Counted from the first letter of the stretch, positions 1-9,355 are shown. The stretch is DNA of 64,000 bases from Chitinibacter sp. SCUT-21 (GCA_041874755.1 CP102611.1:124001-188000); one strand, 5' to 3'. Translations and numbers: made by a program. The notes: a model not told the origin generated them from the letters alone.

Positions 1-270
1 CTTGATTACTTGCAACAATTGCGCAACGGCGTCGTCGCCTTTGCCTGATTTCAAAGCTTGCGCGATGCAGTCTTGCGTTTGTTGCTCGAGCAAGATCAGG
101 CCCAAAGCGTCCAGCGCAGAACGAGCCGCGGCAACTTGGTTCAACACTTCGCTGCTGGTGCGATCTTCTTCGATCATGCGGGTAATGCCAGATACTTGGC
201 CGACGATGCGGTTCAGGCGTTTTACCAGTTGATCTTTGTTTGGGCGTTCTTGCTTAACGTTTGATGTCAT
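1..270 (-). CDS. csoR: CsoR/RcnR-family metal-sensing repressor (3' end cut by window)
   Basis: The 90 residues visible are the DUF156 all-helical fold of the CsoR/RcnR/FrmR family (RLNRIVGQVSGI, then NQVAAARSAL). These proteins are cytoplasmic tetramers that leave DNA when they bind Cu(I), Ni, formaldehyde or persulfide. The gene runs off the left edge, so the C-terminus is missing. It is the last gene of a copA-copZ-csoR unit and its ATG lies 17 bases inside copZ, so a copper role is the natural inference. Against M. tuberculosis CsoR (Cys36, His61, Cys65), alignment puts Ser39, Gln64 and Cys68 at the three ligand positions. Only one ligand is kept, so the inducer is uncertain. Family assignment is firm; ligand is not. 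Confidence 0.88.
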   Translation of the reverse strand, partial: MTSNVKQERPNKDQLVKRLNRIVGQVSGITRMIEEDRTSSEVLNQVAAARSALDALGLILLEQQTQDCIAQALKSGKGDDAVAQLLQVIK

Positions 271-463
271 ATCCAGCTTCCTCTATCTTGGTTTCCAGCT
301 CTGCGCGACTGGTTTGCGTGGCGTCGAACACGATGTGTGCTTGGCCGGGGGTTAAGGTGACGGTGGCACTTTGCACCCCCGCGACCGCTTCTAAAACACG
401 CGTTACTGAGGCCGTACAGCCGCCGCAACTCATGCCTTCGATTTCAATTTCAATGGTTTCCAT
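254..463 (-). CDS. copZ: CopZ-like copper chaperone (HMA domain)
   Basis: A 69-residue single HMA (heavy-metal-associated) domain protein. The metal site GMSCGGC lies near residues 9-15, giving the MxCxxC motif that binds Cu(I). Family members are small cytosolic carriers that hand copper to CopA-type ATPases. I chose the ATG at 463 over the in-frame ATG at 478 because AGGA sits six bases upstream of it and the domain begins directly after. It starts three bases beyond the copA stop, and its end overlaps the csoR start by 17 bases, so the three genes are probably translated from one mRNA. The product has no membrane segment or signal peptide. Confidence 0.9.
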   Translation of the reverse strand: METIEIEIEGMSCGGCTASVTRVLEAVAGVQSATVTLTPGQAHIVFDATQTSRAELETKIEEAGYDIKR

Positions 464-465
464 CA

Positions 466-2829
466 CTAGTCCTGCCATTTAAACCGTTTCAGTAATAAAG
501 CATTGCTAATCACCGATACCGATGACAGCGCCATTGCTGCGCCGGCAATCACCGGGCTTAGTAAGCCCAGCGCCGCCAGCGGAATGCCCAGCGTGTTGTA
601 GATGAACGCGAAAAACAGGTTTTGCCGAATTTTGCTCAAGGTGGCGCGCGACAAGGCGAGCGCAGCGCTAATGTGCGCAATGTCGTTGTGCATCAGAGTG
701 ATGTCGGCGGTTTCGAGTGCAACGCTCGCACCACTTTTCATTGCAAAGCTGACGTCCGCAGCGGCCAGAGCCGGTGCGTCATTGATGCCATCGCCCACCA
801 TCGCGACTTTTTTGCCAGCTTGCTGCAATGCCAATAACTGCTGGTATTTATCGCTGGGCGTGCACTGTGCTTGGTAGTTTTGTATGCCCAGTTCGCTGGC
901 AACGCGCGCTGCGCTGGCTTCGTTATCACCCGTCAGCATCAATACCGAAATGCCGGCGTTTTGCAGTGATTTAATGGCGGCACAGCTGCTGGGGCGAATT
1001 TGATCTTGCAATACAAATAAAGCCGCTGGCTGGGTATCGATGGCAAGCGCAATCACCGTATTGCCTTCACGCAGATACTCGGCGATGGTATTTTGCTGGG
1101 CAAGTAACTCATTTTCGCTGGCCACCCAGTTTGGGCGACCAATTTTAATCTGCTTGCCATCAACCAAGCCTTGCACGCCTTGGCCGGCTACCGTCGTCAC
1201 TTCACTGGCTGCGCTAAGAGTTTGCGTGCCCAAGGCGGTTTGAAATGCATGTGCTAGTGGATGTTGGGAGCTGGCTTCTAGGCTCGCGGCCAGTTGCAGC
1301 ACTTGTTGTTCGCTGTAGCGCTCTGGCGCAATGCAATGGGTAGTGATGATTTGCGGCTGGCCCATTGTTAGCGTACCGGTCTTGTCGACGATGAGCGTAT
1401 CAATCTGACTGCCCAGCTCCAACGCAGTTGCGTTGCGAAATAAAATGCCGTGTTGTGCGCCCAAACCAACGCCGACCATGACGGCGGTCGGTGTGGCCAG
1501 GCCAAGAGCGCAAGGGCAGGCGATTACCAATACCGCAACCGCATGGATGATGGCTGCGCTGCTGCCGTAGCCTAGTGCCCATGTAGCGGTGAAAGTGATG
1601 AGCGCGATGGCGAGAATAATTGGCACAAAAATCGCCGAAATTTGATCGGCGAGTTGTTGAATTGGCGCTTTGCTGCCTTGGGCTTGGCTCACCAAATTTA
1701 CAATTGCGGCGAGTTGGGTTTGACTGCCAATCGCGCTGGCCTTGATTTGACCGCTGCCGGCGAGGTTTTTGGTGCCGGCAAAAATCGGCTCACCCACGGT
1801 TTTGCTGATGCTGGCCGATTCACCGGTCAGCATCGATTCATCCATTTCCACCTGACCTTGCATCAATTCGCCGTCGATGGGCGCGGTTTCGCCATCGCGC
1901 AATTGGACTAAATCACCGAGTTGAATGCTGGCGATTGGTAGTTCTTGCCACGTATCTGCTTTAAATACGCGGGCGGTTTGCGGCTGTAGTGATAATAAAG
2001 TGCTGAGCGCAGCGCCGGTGCGCTGCTTGGCGCGCGCTTCTAGCCATTTACCCAGTAGCACCAAGGTGATTACAGTGGCGCTGGCTTCGAAATACAAAGT
2101 ATGAATGTCGTTAAAGCAAGCCCAAACGCTATACGCCCAAGCTGCGCTGGTGCCGAGGGCGACAAGGACATCCATATTGGCCGCGCCGCCGCGCAGCGCG
2201 AGATAAGCACCGCGATAAAAGCGCGCTCCAGCGATAAATTGTACTAGCGTAGCAAGAATGAACTGGATGCTAGGTGCAATCACGCCGTGTGAGCCCGCGA
2301 GCATCGCTGCCATTTCGTATAAAAACGGCAAGGTGCAAACGATCGCGAGCCATAAAGTCCAGTCGTGAGCTTGGCGTGGTTTGGGGGAGGACTCAATGTG
2401 TTCGCTAGCCTGATAGCCCGCTTTGGCAATCAGTTGCTGAAAATCTTGTGCGGTAAATACGCCGGCTATGGCGGTAATGTTGGCCGTTTCGGTGGCAAAA
2501 TTGACCGAAGCACTATGTACCGCCTGTTTGTTCAGTAGTTTCTCAATCCGCATGGCGCACGCCGCGCAGGTCATGCCATCAATCGCAAAAGTGAAGGTTT
2601 GCGTCGGCACGCTAAAGCCCGCATTGCGAATCGCGGCTTCAATATCCGATAGGCGGGAGGTTGGAGCTTGAATCTGTGCTGATTCAGTCGCAAAACTCAC
2701 CGCCGCACTTACGTGTTCTAACCGATTAAGGACCTTTTCAATCCTTTGTGCGCAGGCAGCACAGCTCATCCCCTCAATAGGTATATTGAGGAGGGTTTCA
2801 TTAGATGGCGGCTGCAATTGATTACCCAT
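466..2829 (-). CDS. copA: Cu(I)-exporting P1B-type ATPase CopA
   Basis: Copper-translocating P1B-1 ATPase of the inner membrane, about 787 residues. Two N-terminal HMA domains carry GMSCAAC and GMTCAAC. They are followed by membrane helices, the actuator TGES, the channel motif CPC (ACPCALG), the phosphorylation site DKTGTLT, the SQHPLA nucleotide-binding motif and GDGIND. It exports Cu(I) to the periplasm using ATP. The frame stays open to 2898, which would add 23 residues (MATLPPPH...). I prefer ATG 2829 because the added stretch is not part of the fold and carries two CsoR-type operators; however, neither start has a clear ribosome site. It is followed directly by copZ and csoR, giving a typical copper detoxification operon. 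Confidence 0.93.
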   Translation of the reverse strand: MGNQLQPPSNETLLNIPIEGMSCAACAQRIEKVLNRLEHVSAAVSFATESAQIQAPTSRLSDIEAAIRNAGFSVPTQTFTFAIDGMTCAACAMRIEKLLNKQAVHSASVNFATETANITAIAGVFTAQDFQQLIAKAGYQASEHIESSPKPRQAHDWTLWLAIVCTLPFLYEMAAMLAGSHGVIAPSIQFILATLVQFIAGARFYRGAYLALRGGAANMDVLVALGTSAAWAYSVWACFNDIHTLYFEASATVITLVLLGKWLEARAKQRTGAALSTLLSLQPQTARVFKADTWQELPIASIQLGDLVQLRDGETAPIDGELMQGQVEMDESMLTGESASISKTVGEPIFAGTKNLAGSGQIKASAIGSQTQLAAIVNLVSQAQGSKAPIQQLADQISAIFVPIILAIALITFTATWALGYGSSAAIIHAVAVLVIACPCALGLATPTAVMVGVGLGAQHGILFRNATALELGSQIDTLIVDKTGTLTMGQPQIITTHCIAPERYSEQQVLQLAASLEASSQHPLAHAFQTALGTQTLSAASEVTTVAGQGVQGLVDGKQIKIGRPNWVASENELLAQQNTIAEYLREGNTVIALAIDTQPAALFVLQDQIRPSSCAAIKSLQNAGISVLMLTGDNEASAARVASELGIQNYQAQCTPSDKYQQLLALQQAGKKVAMVGDGINDAPALAAADVSFAMKSGASVALETADITLMHNDIAHISAALALSRATLSKIRQNLFFAFIYNTLGIPLAALGLLSPVIAGAAMALSSVSVISNALLLKRFKWQD

Positions 2830-2872
2830 AGGGGTATGGTAGCTACAATACCTAATACCCGCAAGGGGTATT
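2823..2872. promoter_or_regulatory. Two CsoR-type operators at the copA start
   Basis: Site A, TACCCATAGGGGTATGGTA (2823-2841), closely resembles the Bacillus subtilis copZA operator bound by CsoR. Site B (2854-2872) is a perfect inverted repeat, AATACCC-gcaag-GGGTATT. The two lie 12 bases apart. Read on the minus strand, TTGCGG and TACCAT are 17 bases apart between and over the sites, giving a weak promoter that would start transcription almost at ATG 2829. An alternative promoter with TATATT as -10 lies just upstream of 2898. Operator similarity is seen directly; binding by the product of the downstream csoR is inferred. Confidence 0.65.
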
Positions 2873-3130
2873 TTGTGCGGAGGAGGGAGTGTTGCCATTA
2901 GTACCCAAGAATATAGCGGCAGGGGTGTTTTAGGCTAAAGGCTTCATTAATTGGCGCTTTCTTTCTTGGTTATTGCATTGCATTACATTAGCTTCGTCGC
3001 TCTGATTACATTGGGTTTTTTGTGTCGTTTTGCTCATGGTATAGGCAATACAAAGCTTGTTGGCTTACAGCCTAGCGATTATGCTGACTTAGTCTAAGCT
3101 TATTTTTAGCCATGTTTGAGGTCTGAATTA
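2830..3130. other. Intergenic region between divergent copA and GGDEF/EAL gene
   Basis: About 300 bases without a gene. The copA side holds the CsoR-type sites described separately. Beyond about 2900 the sequence is AT-rich and I see no RNA gene, strong hairpin or further repeat. The ribosome site of the plus-strand gene (GAGGT at 3118-3122) is at the right end. Confidence 0.6.
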
Positions 3131-5536
3131 GTGCTTCTTTCTTTGTTTCAACGCATCGGTCGTTTTTACAGCGCAAATCGCTTGGCTTGGCACCTGATTA
3201 TTGCGGTCTTTGCTGCAGGTCTAGTGGTAACGGTGGCGATGACGTTTTATTTGCTCAAACTGGAGTATGACCGCAGTTTGACCCAGATGAAAAATGACTT
3301 ACAGACCTTAGGCCAAAGTACTACGCCACAGCTGGCGAGTAATTTATGGTTGGTCAATACCGATGCTTTGCACGGCCAACTCAATTCAATACTACAAACT
3401 AAAGTCGTTGAATATGCGCTTTTGATAGAAAGCGATGGTCAGCAATACAGTGCGGGGCAGCCCTTAAATAGTAGCCACAATGTGGTGACCGAGAGTTTTC
3501 CTGTGGTGTATTTGCACCCACTCACCAATAAGCAAGTTGTGCTGGGAGAATTACAACTCAGTACCACACTTAGTGAAGTTGAGTCGCGGCTTTATGCGCA
3601 ATTTTTACGACTGCTGCTGTTGCAAGGTTTGGGTATGGCGGCGGCTGCGATTTTCTTTCTAGTGCTATATCATCGGCTTATTGCGCGGCATTTAAGTCAA
3701 ATTGGTGAATATACTCGCCACTTCAATTACCAACAGTTGTCCGAGCCATTGCGGTTGCAACGCAATGGCGGCAAAAATGATGAGATGCAATCCTTAGTCG
3801 ATGCGATCAACGAAATGCGACGCAACATTCGACGAGGTCATGAGGAACGTGAAGAAGCACAGCGGGCTTTGTATGTTGAGAAAGAGCTCGCGGAAGTTAC
3901 ATTAATCTCGATTACCGATGCGATTATCACCACGGATAGCGATTTCAACATCAAACTCATTAACCCTGCGGCTGAAACTTTGACGGGGTGGCGTAGTTTT
4001 GATGCAAGAGGGCGCAAAGTAGCAGAATTGCTTTGTCTTGGCGGGAATCTTATCCCTGATGAGCTAGAACAATTGCTCATCAAAGCACGAGATACGTTAA
4101 AGCCAACCGATGGTCAGAAGGCCGTGTTACTAAATCGTGATGGCGCAAAATTAAATGTTGAGTATGCTGTTGCACCTATTTCTGATCAAGATGGTCATGT
4201 TGTTGGCCTGGTCTTGGTTTTGCATGACGTGACCGAGTCGCAGGCGTTAACTGAAAAATTGGCGTATCAAGCTCAGCATGACTATCTCACAGGGCTAACC
4301 AACCGACGTGGTTTTGAAGCTGCGCTGAATTTGGCGCATCAACAAGTGGTAGCTGGAGAGGCAACACAAGTGCTCATGTTGCTTGATTTAGACCAATTTA
4401 AGTTAGTCAATGATACCTGCGGGCATCTAGCTGGGGATGAGTTGCTGCGCAATGTAACGTCGCTATTACAAGGCTTGATGTTGCCAGGACGATCGGTGTT
4501 AGGTCGACTTGGTGGAGATGAATTCGGAGTACTCCTCTCTGATGCAACCGATGCCGAGGCGCAAGTTCTTGCGGAGCGAATTCTGCATGCTTTAGTTCAG
4601 TTTAGGTTTGTTTGGCAGGGGCGGCCGCATGGTGTAACGGTCAGTATTGGTTTGGTTCGCGTCAATCAAAATTGTGTTAGTCCGCAAGAGGCGATGAGTC
4701 AGGCTGATGTTGCTTGCTTTGCTGCGAAAGACGCCGGACGTAATCAATTGAGTTGGTACAGTAGTGCAGACCAAGATCTGCAAGACCGGCATAATGAGTT
4801 GCAACTGCTGGCAACATTGAAAGAGGCCATTGAGCAAAACAGATTCCAATTGTATTGCCAAGCAATTATGCCGCTAAATACGGCAGGAGCTGATGTGCAT
4901 CATTTGGAAATTCTTCTGCGTCTCACAGATGGTCAGGGGAGAGTTATTGCTCCTGGTGCATTTATTCCAGCCGCAGAACGTTACGATATGATGGCGCAAG
5001 TGGATCGGTGGGTTGTTGAAAATAGCATTAAATACTTGGCTGGTTGTCAGCAACAAGGTAAAACGCTGCCCCATATTGCGATTAATTTATCGGGTAAGTC
5101 ATTAAATAAACAGACACTGGCATTCATTCTGCAACAGCTCGATGAAACGCAAGTGCCTGCGTATACGATTTGCTTTGAAATTACTGAAACGGCGGCTATT
5201 TCCAATTTAAAAGAATCATCATTATTTATTGAAACATTGAGAACCCGTGGTTGTAAATTTGCGCTTGATGATTTTGGCAGCGGTTTCTCATCATTTAATT
5301 ACTTAAAAAGCCTGCCCGTTGATTTTCTGAAGATTGATGGCAGTTTGGTGACGGACATTGCGGTGGATAAAGTCAGTCGCCAAATGGTGATCGCCGTGAA
5401 TGACATTGCCCATAGTTTGGGTTGTCACACCATTGCCGAATTTGTTGAGGATGAGGAAATCTTGTCTGAATTGGCGACAATAGGCGTCGACTATGCGCAG
5501 GGCTATTATTTTGGTAAGCCGCAGCCACTAATTTAA
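3131..5536 (+). CDS. Membrane c-di-GMP enzyme: HAMP-PAS-GGDEF-EAL
   Basis: About 801 residues. One membrane helix near residues 18-42, a periplasmic sensor region, a second helix near 160-182, a HAMP linker, a PAS domain near 255-365, then GGDEF and EAL. The diguanylate cyclase signature GGDEF is intact at 461-465. The phosphodiesterase half has EIL in place of EAL at 593, and keeps the DDFGSG, FLKIDG, EFVED and AQGY motifs, so both activities look possible. Which one dominates cannot be read from sequence. Start: GTG 3131 has GAGGT eight bases upstream; TTG 3116 in the same frame has no ribosome site. It stands alone, divergent from copA, and ends at a terminator shared with dnaE. Confidence 0.88.
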   Translation: MLLSLFQRIGRFYSANRLAWHLIIAVFAAGLVVTVAMTFYLLKLEYDRSLTQMKNDLQTLGQSTTPQLASNLWLVNTDALHGQLNSILQTKVVEYALLIESDGQQYSAGQPLNSSHNVVTESFPVVYLHPLTNKQVVLGELQLSTTLSEVESRLYAQFLRLLLLQGLGMAAAAIFFLVLYHRLIARHLSQIGEYTRHFNYQQLSEPLRLQRNGGKNDEMQSLVDAINEMRRNIRRGHEEREEAQRALYVEKELAEVTLISITDAIITTDSDFNIKLINPAAETLTGWRSFDARGRKVAELLCLGGNLIPDELEQLLIKARDTLKPTDGQKAVLLNRDGAKLNVEYAVAPISDQDGHVVGLVLVLHDVTESQALTEKLAYQAQHDYLTGLTNRRGFEAALNLAHQQVVAGEATQVLMLLDLDQFKLVNDTCGHLAGDELLRNVTSLLQGLMLPGRSVLGRLGGDEFGVLLSDATDAEAQVLAERILHALVQFRFVWQGRPHGVTVSIGLVRVNQNCVSPQEAMSQADVACFAAKDAGRNQLSWYSSADQDLQDRHNELQLLATLKEAIEQNRFQLYCQAIMPLNTAGADVHHLEILLRLTDGQGRVIAPGAFIPAAERYDMMAQVDRWVVENSIKYLAGCQQQGKTLPHIAINLSGKSLNKQTLAFILQQLDETQVPAYTICFEITETAAISNLKESSLFIETLRTRGCKFALDDFGSGFSSFNYLKSLPVDFLKIDGSLVTDIAVDKVSRQMVIAVNDIAHSLGCHTIAEFVEDEEILSELATIGVDYAQGYYFGKPQPLI

Positions 5537-5550
5537 TTTATAAGAATAAA

Positions 5551-5570
5551 GGCCGCGAATGCGGCCTTTT
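5551..5570. terminator. Bidirectional terminator between GGDEF/EAL gene and dnaE
   Basis: Perfect six-base stem GGCCGC-gaat-GCGGCC followed by TTTT on the plus strand. On the minus strand the same stem is followed by TTTATT. It sits 14 bases after the plus-strand stop and just beyond the dnaE stop. Confidence 0.85.
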
Positions 5571-5572
5571 AA

Positions 5573-8500
5573 TTAGAACTTCACTTCTACGGCTTGCGCA
5601 CCAAGCCACGATTTCAAATCGGCGATCAGTTCATCGCGCAACAACACGCGCCATTGATAACCTAGCCGCACTTCACAACTGGCCACTTCATTTTGGTATT
5701 GCACCTCGACGGCGCAGCCCTCATCGGCACAGTGCGCAGAGAGTAAGGATTGCAGTTTTTGCGCATCGTTGTTGCTGCCTAGTGCAAGTTTAAGCGCGCG
5801 CGCAAAATGGCTGCGCGTTTCGGCGATATCGAACACGCGATCGGCAATAATGCGCTGTCCACCGGAAAAGCGATCTTCAGATACCTTGGCTTCGATAACG
5901 AGCAGTGCATCTTCTTTCAGTTTGGTTCGATTGCTTTCGAACGAGTCTGAAAAGAGCGAAACTTCGACTTTGCCGTTGCCATCGTCAAGTTGCAAAAAGC
6001 ACATCCGGCCACGCTCGCCATTTTTAACCCGCATTCCGGCCACAATACCGGCGATGAACTGCGGTTCGCGCTGATTCTGCAGTCGATCTAGACGAGTTTT
6101 AATCAGGCCTTTAATGGCTTTGGCATGCGCGTCAAATGGGTGGCCAGATAAATAAAATCCAATCGCTGTTTTTTCTTCGGCGAGCTTGATTTTATCGTCC
6201 CAGCGTGGCGCTTCGATCATCTCGATTTGCGGTGCGGCGGCAGGTTCGAGCATATCAAACAGGCTAATTTGATTGGCGTTTGCCGCTTCGGCATCCGCCA
6301 CCGCCATCGCTTGTTCGACATTGGCCATTAAGCGCGCGCGATGATCATCAATCGCATCAAACGCACCGCCGCGAATCAAGGCCTCAAGAACGCGCTTATT
6401 GACCTCTTTTTTGTCGGTGCGACTGCACAAGTCATAAATATCTTTAAAGGGGCCGTTCTTTTCACGCTCGGCAACGATCATATTGACCGCGCCTTCGCCT
6501 ACGCCTTTGATCGCACCCAGCGCGTAGCGAATTTGGCGTTTGCCGACAGGTACAAAACGATAGAAGCTTTGGTTGATGTCCGGTGGCAATAGTTCAAGCT
6601 TGTTTTTCTCGATGCAGTCGTCGTAGAAAACTTTCAACTGATCGGTGTTGTCGAGCTCGGATGACATCGTAGCGGCCATGAACGCCGCAGTATGGTGCGC
6701 CTTTAGCCATGCCGTATGGTAGGAAACTACTGCGTAAGCGGCCGTGTGTGACTTGTTAAAACCGTACTCAGCAAACTTGGTCATCAAGTCAAATAGCTGC
6801 TCGGCAAGGGCAGGATCGTAGCCTTTTTTTGCCGCGCCTTCTGCAATCGTCGCGCGGTGCTTCGCCATTTCTTCTGGCTTTTTCTTACCCATTGCGCGGC
6901 GCAGCATATCGGCGCCACCCAAGGTGTAGCCGCCGATAATCTGCGAAATCTGCATGACCTGCTCTTGGTAAACGATAACGCCGTACGTAGGCTCAAGGCA
7001 TTTTTCTAGGTCAGGGTGGAAGTAGTCGGGCTGCTCAATCCCTTTTTTACGATTAATAAAAGTGTCGACCATGCCTGAGCCCAGTGGACCAGGCCGGTAG
7101 AGCGCCAATACCGCAATAATGTCCTCAAAGCGGTCGGGTGCTAGTTTTTCCAGTAGCCGTTTCATGCCGTCCGACTCGACCTGGAATACACCAGTGGTGT
7201 TGGCGTCGCGGAACACTTGATACGCGGCTTGGTCTTCAAAGCCCAAGCTCATTAAGTCCAGATATTCGCCAGTCTGGTCTTTGATGTATTGCAGCGCCAA
7301 CTCGATAATTGTTAAGTTACGCAGACCCAAGAAGTCAAACTTCACCAAGCCGACTTGTTCAACGTCGTCTTTATCGAGCATAGAAACCGGCGAGGCATCT
7401 TCGCCAGATGCTTGGTATACCGGGCAAAAGTCCGTAATGCGTCCCGGGGCGATCAATACCCCCCCTGCGTGCATACCGATATTACGCGTCAGGCCTTCCA
7501 ACGTTTTGGCCAAATCCCATAGCTCGCGTAGCTCTTCCTCGCGCTCGATCCGCTCGGCGAGCTCGGGGACCATTTCAACCGCATCGTCGAGGCTGTATTG
7601 TTTGCCGGGGGCGGCGGGGATTAGTTTGGAGACGCCATCGCAGAACATATACGGTAAATCAAGTACGCGACCGACGTCGCGCACGACGGCTTTGGCGGCC
7701 ATCGTCCCGAAAGTGGCGATCTGGCTAACGGCCTCTGCGCCATATTTTTCACGCACGTATTCAATGACGCGCCAGCGGTTTTCTTGGCAGAAGTCGATGT
7801 CGAAGTCGGGCATCGAAACGCGTTCTGGATTCAAAAAGCGCTCGAACAGTAGCGCGTAGGCGGTTGGGTCGATGTCGGTAATGCCAAGGCTGTACGCCAC
7901 CAAGGAGCCTGCACCCGAACCCCGTCCCGGCCCAACCGGGCAGCCGTTGATTTTGCCCCAGGCAATAAAGTCGGCAACGATCAGGAAGTAACCAGGAAAC
8001 CCCATTTGGATAATGGTGTCGGTCTCAAATTTGAGCCGATCATAATAGCGCGGTCGCTCGGCTTCACGTTTAGCTTCGTCAGGGTATAGCTGTGCAAGGC
8101 GCATTTCCAAGCCGCGTTTGGCCTCATACACCAGAAAATCATCCAGCGTCATGCCGTCTGGCGTAGGGAAAAGCGGCAGGTAATTTTTGCCCAACACCAC
8201 GCTGAGGTTACAGCCTTGAGCAATGGCTACCGTGTTGGCTAAAGCCTCGGGCACATCACTGAATAGTGCCTGCATTTCAGTCGTTGATTTGAAGTATTGC
8301 TCTTCAGTAAAGCGCTTAGGCCGGCGCTTGTCAGCCATCACATAGCCTTCGGCAATGCAAGTACGCGCTTCGTGCGCTTTAAAGTCTTCCCGATTCATAA
8401 ACTGAATCGGATGCGTGGCAACGACAGGAATATTTAGCGTTTCGGCTAAGTCGAGATGGCCTTGCACGCTTTTTTCGCTGCTGGCGTTGCCAGTGCGCTG

Positions 8501-9013
8501 CAATTCTAAATAAAAATTATTCTGGAATAAATTAGACCACCAGATTGTCGCCTGCTGGGCGGCTTCTAGATTATTGGCCAGAATGTGCGTACCGATTTCG
8601 CCGTATTCAGCGCCTGAGAGACAAATCAAGCCACTATTATCACCTACAGTAAGCCATTGTTTTTTTAGTTCTGCTCGGCCGCGGTGTTGATTGTGTTTAT
8701 AGGCCTCGGTCAGCAATTCACACAGCCGGCCGTAACCTTGGCGATTTTTACAAATCAATAAAATCCGGTGCGGCTTGTCGCGATCTTCTTCGTTCTCTAC
8801 CCAAGCATCCAAGCCCACAATGGGTTTTAGGCCTGCGTTGCGGCAGGCTTTGTAATGTTTGACCATGCCAAACAAATTCATTAGGTCAGAAACACCAAGC
8901 GCCGGCATTTGCTCGGATTTGGCACGTTTAACCGCATCTTCCAAGCGAACAATACCGTCGGTCACGGAAAATTCAGAATGGAGGCGTAAATGGATAAAGA
9001 AAGGTGCGTTCAT
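5573..9013 (-). CDS. dnaE: DNA polymerase III alpha subunit
   Basis: Replicative DNA polymerase catalytic subunit, 1146 residues, close to the 1160 of E. coli DnaE. The N-terminal PHP domain (RLHSEFSVTDG at about 10-20) is followed by the C-family polymerase core with the catalytic PDFDID motif, then the fingers, a helix-hairpin-helix region and a C-terminal OB fold. It acts in the cytoplasm in the replisome with epsilon, theta and the clamp. The ATG at 9013 begins directly before the PHP domain. It stands alone, with terminators or divergent promoters on both sides. A TTAAAAT element lies just upstream of the ATG. Nothing looks truncated or displaced. Confidence 0.97.
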   Translation of the reverse strand: MNAPFFIHLRLHSEFSVTDGIVRLEDAVKRAKSEQMPALGVSDLMNLFGMVKHYKACRNAGLKPIVGLDAWVENEEDRDKPHRILLICKNRQGYGRLCELLTEAYKHNQHRGRAELKKQWLTVGDNSGLICLSGAEYGEIGTHILANNLEAAQQATIWWSNLFQNNFYLELQRTGNASSEKSVQGHLDLAETLNIPVVATHPIQFMNREDFKAHEARTCIAEGYVMADKRRPKRFTEEQYFKSTTEMQALFSDVPEALANTVAIAQGCNLSVVLGKNYLPLFPTPDGMTLDDFLVYEAKRGLEMRLAQLYPDEAKREAERPRYYDRLKFETDTIIQMGFPGYFLIVADFIAWGKINGCPVGPGRGSGAGSLVAYSLGITDIDPTAYALLFERFLNPERVSMPDFDIDFCQENRWRVIEYVREKYGAEAVSQIATFGTMAAKAVVRDVGRVLDLPYMFCDGVSKLIPAAPGKQYSLDDAVEMVPELAERIEREEELRELWDLAKTLEGLTRNIGMHAGGVLIAPGRITDFCPVYQASGEDASPVSMLDKDDVEQVGLVKFDFLGLRNLTIIELALQYIKDQTGEYLDLMSLGFEDQAAYQVFRDANTTGVFQVESDGMKRLLEKLAPDRFEDIIAVLALYRPGPLGSGMVDTFINRKKGIEQPDYFHPDLEKCLEPTYGVIVYQEQVMQISQIIGGYTLGGADMLRRAMGKKKPEEMAKHRATIAEGAAKKGYDPALAEQLFDLMTKFAEYGFNKSHTAAYAVVSYHTAWLKAHHTAAFMAATMSSELDNTDQLKVFYDDCIEKNKLELLPPDINQSFYRFVPVGKRQIRYALGAIKGVGEGAVNMIVAEREKNGPFKDIYDLCSRTDKKEVNKRVLEALIRGGAFDAIDDHRARLMANVEQAMAVADAEAANANQISLFDMLEPAAAPQIEMIEAPRWDDKIKLAEEKTAIGFYLSGHPFDAHAKAIKGLIKTRLDRLQNQREPQFIAGIVAGMRVKNGERGRMCFLQLDDGNGKVEVSLFSDSFESNRTKLKEDALLVIEAKVSEDRFSGGQRIIADRVFDIAETRSHFARALKLALGSNNDAQKLQSLLSAHCADEGCAVEVQYQNEVASCEVRLGYQWRVLLRDELIADLKSWLGAQAVEVKF

Positions 9014-9120
9014 GCCGATATTTTAACATCTGCGCCTATTCATGGTGGCGTAATTACTGCTTCAATTGTGGCCAGTTGCGCGTATGATGGATGAAGCGCT
9101 TTATCAAAAAAGGAGGGCTT

Positions 9121-9306
9121 ATGGACGCAGGCTTAGTCAATGCCGCGAGTAATGCAGGGGCCAATGATGTTGCCCCCTTGCTGATGCTGAAAAAGGCTAT
9201 GGATATTCAGGCCAATACTACCTTGAGTTTGTTAAATGCACTGCCGCAGCCGCCCCAAACAAATAACCCGCCGAATTTGGGGCAAAGTATCGACGTAAGA
9301 GTTTAG
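9121..9306 (+). CDS. YjfB-like putative motility protein
   Basis: A 61-residue soluble protein with the layout of the YjfB_motility family: a short N-terminus, a central helix with MLKKAMDIQANTTLSLLNAL, and a Pro/Asn-rich tail. The family was named from its association with motility genes in Bacillus and its biochemical role is not established. ATG 9121 is preferred to 9091 because AGGAGG lies seven bases before it. It is a single-gene unit between dnaE and the terminator at 9322. No flagellar genes occur in this window, so a motility role rests on family resemblance alone. Confidence 0.7.
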   Translation: MDAGLVNAASNAGANDVAPLLMLKKAMDIQANTTLSLLNALPQPPQTNNPPNLGQSIDVRV

Positions 9307-9321
9307 CTCGCTGCAAATTAA

Positions 9322-9347
9322 AAAGCCCATCGTTTAATGGGCTTTTT
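9322..9347. terminator. Bidirectional terminator between yjfB-like gene and fixH
   Basis: Stem AAAGCCCAT (9322-9330) pairs with ATGGGCTTT (9337-9345) over a six-base loop, followed by further T residues. It is A/T-flanked on both sides and therefore serves the convergent genes on either strand. Confidence 0.85.
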
Positions 9348-9355
9348 AATGAGTA

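Noticed and set aside
7281..7859. 192-codon plus-strand frame inside dnaE
   Set aside because: Antisense shadow of a conserved catalytic gene, with no ribosome site or recognisable domain.
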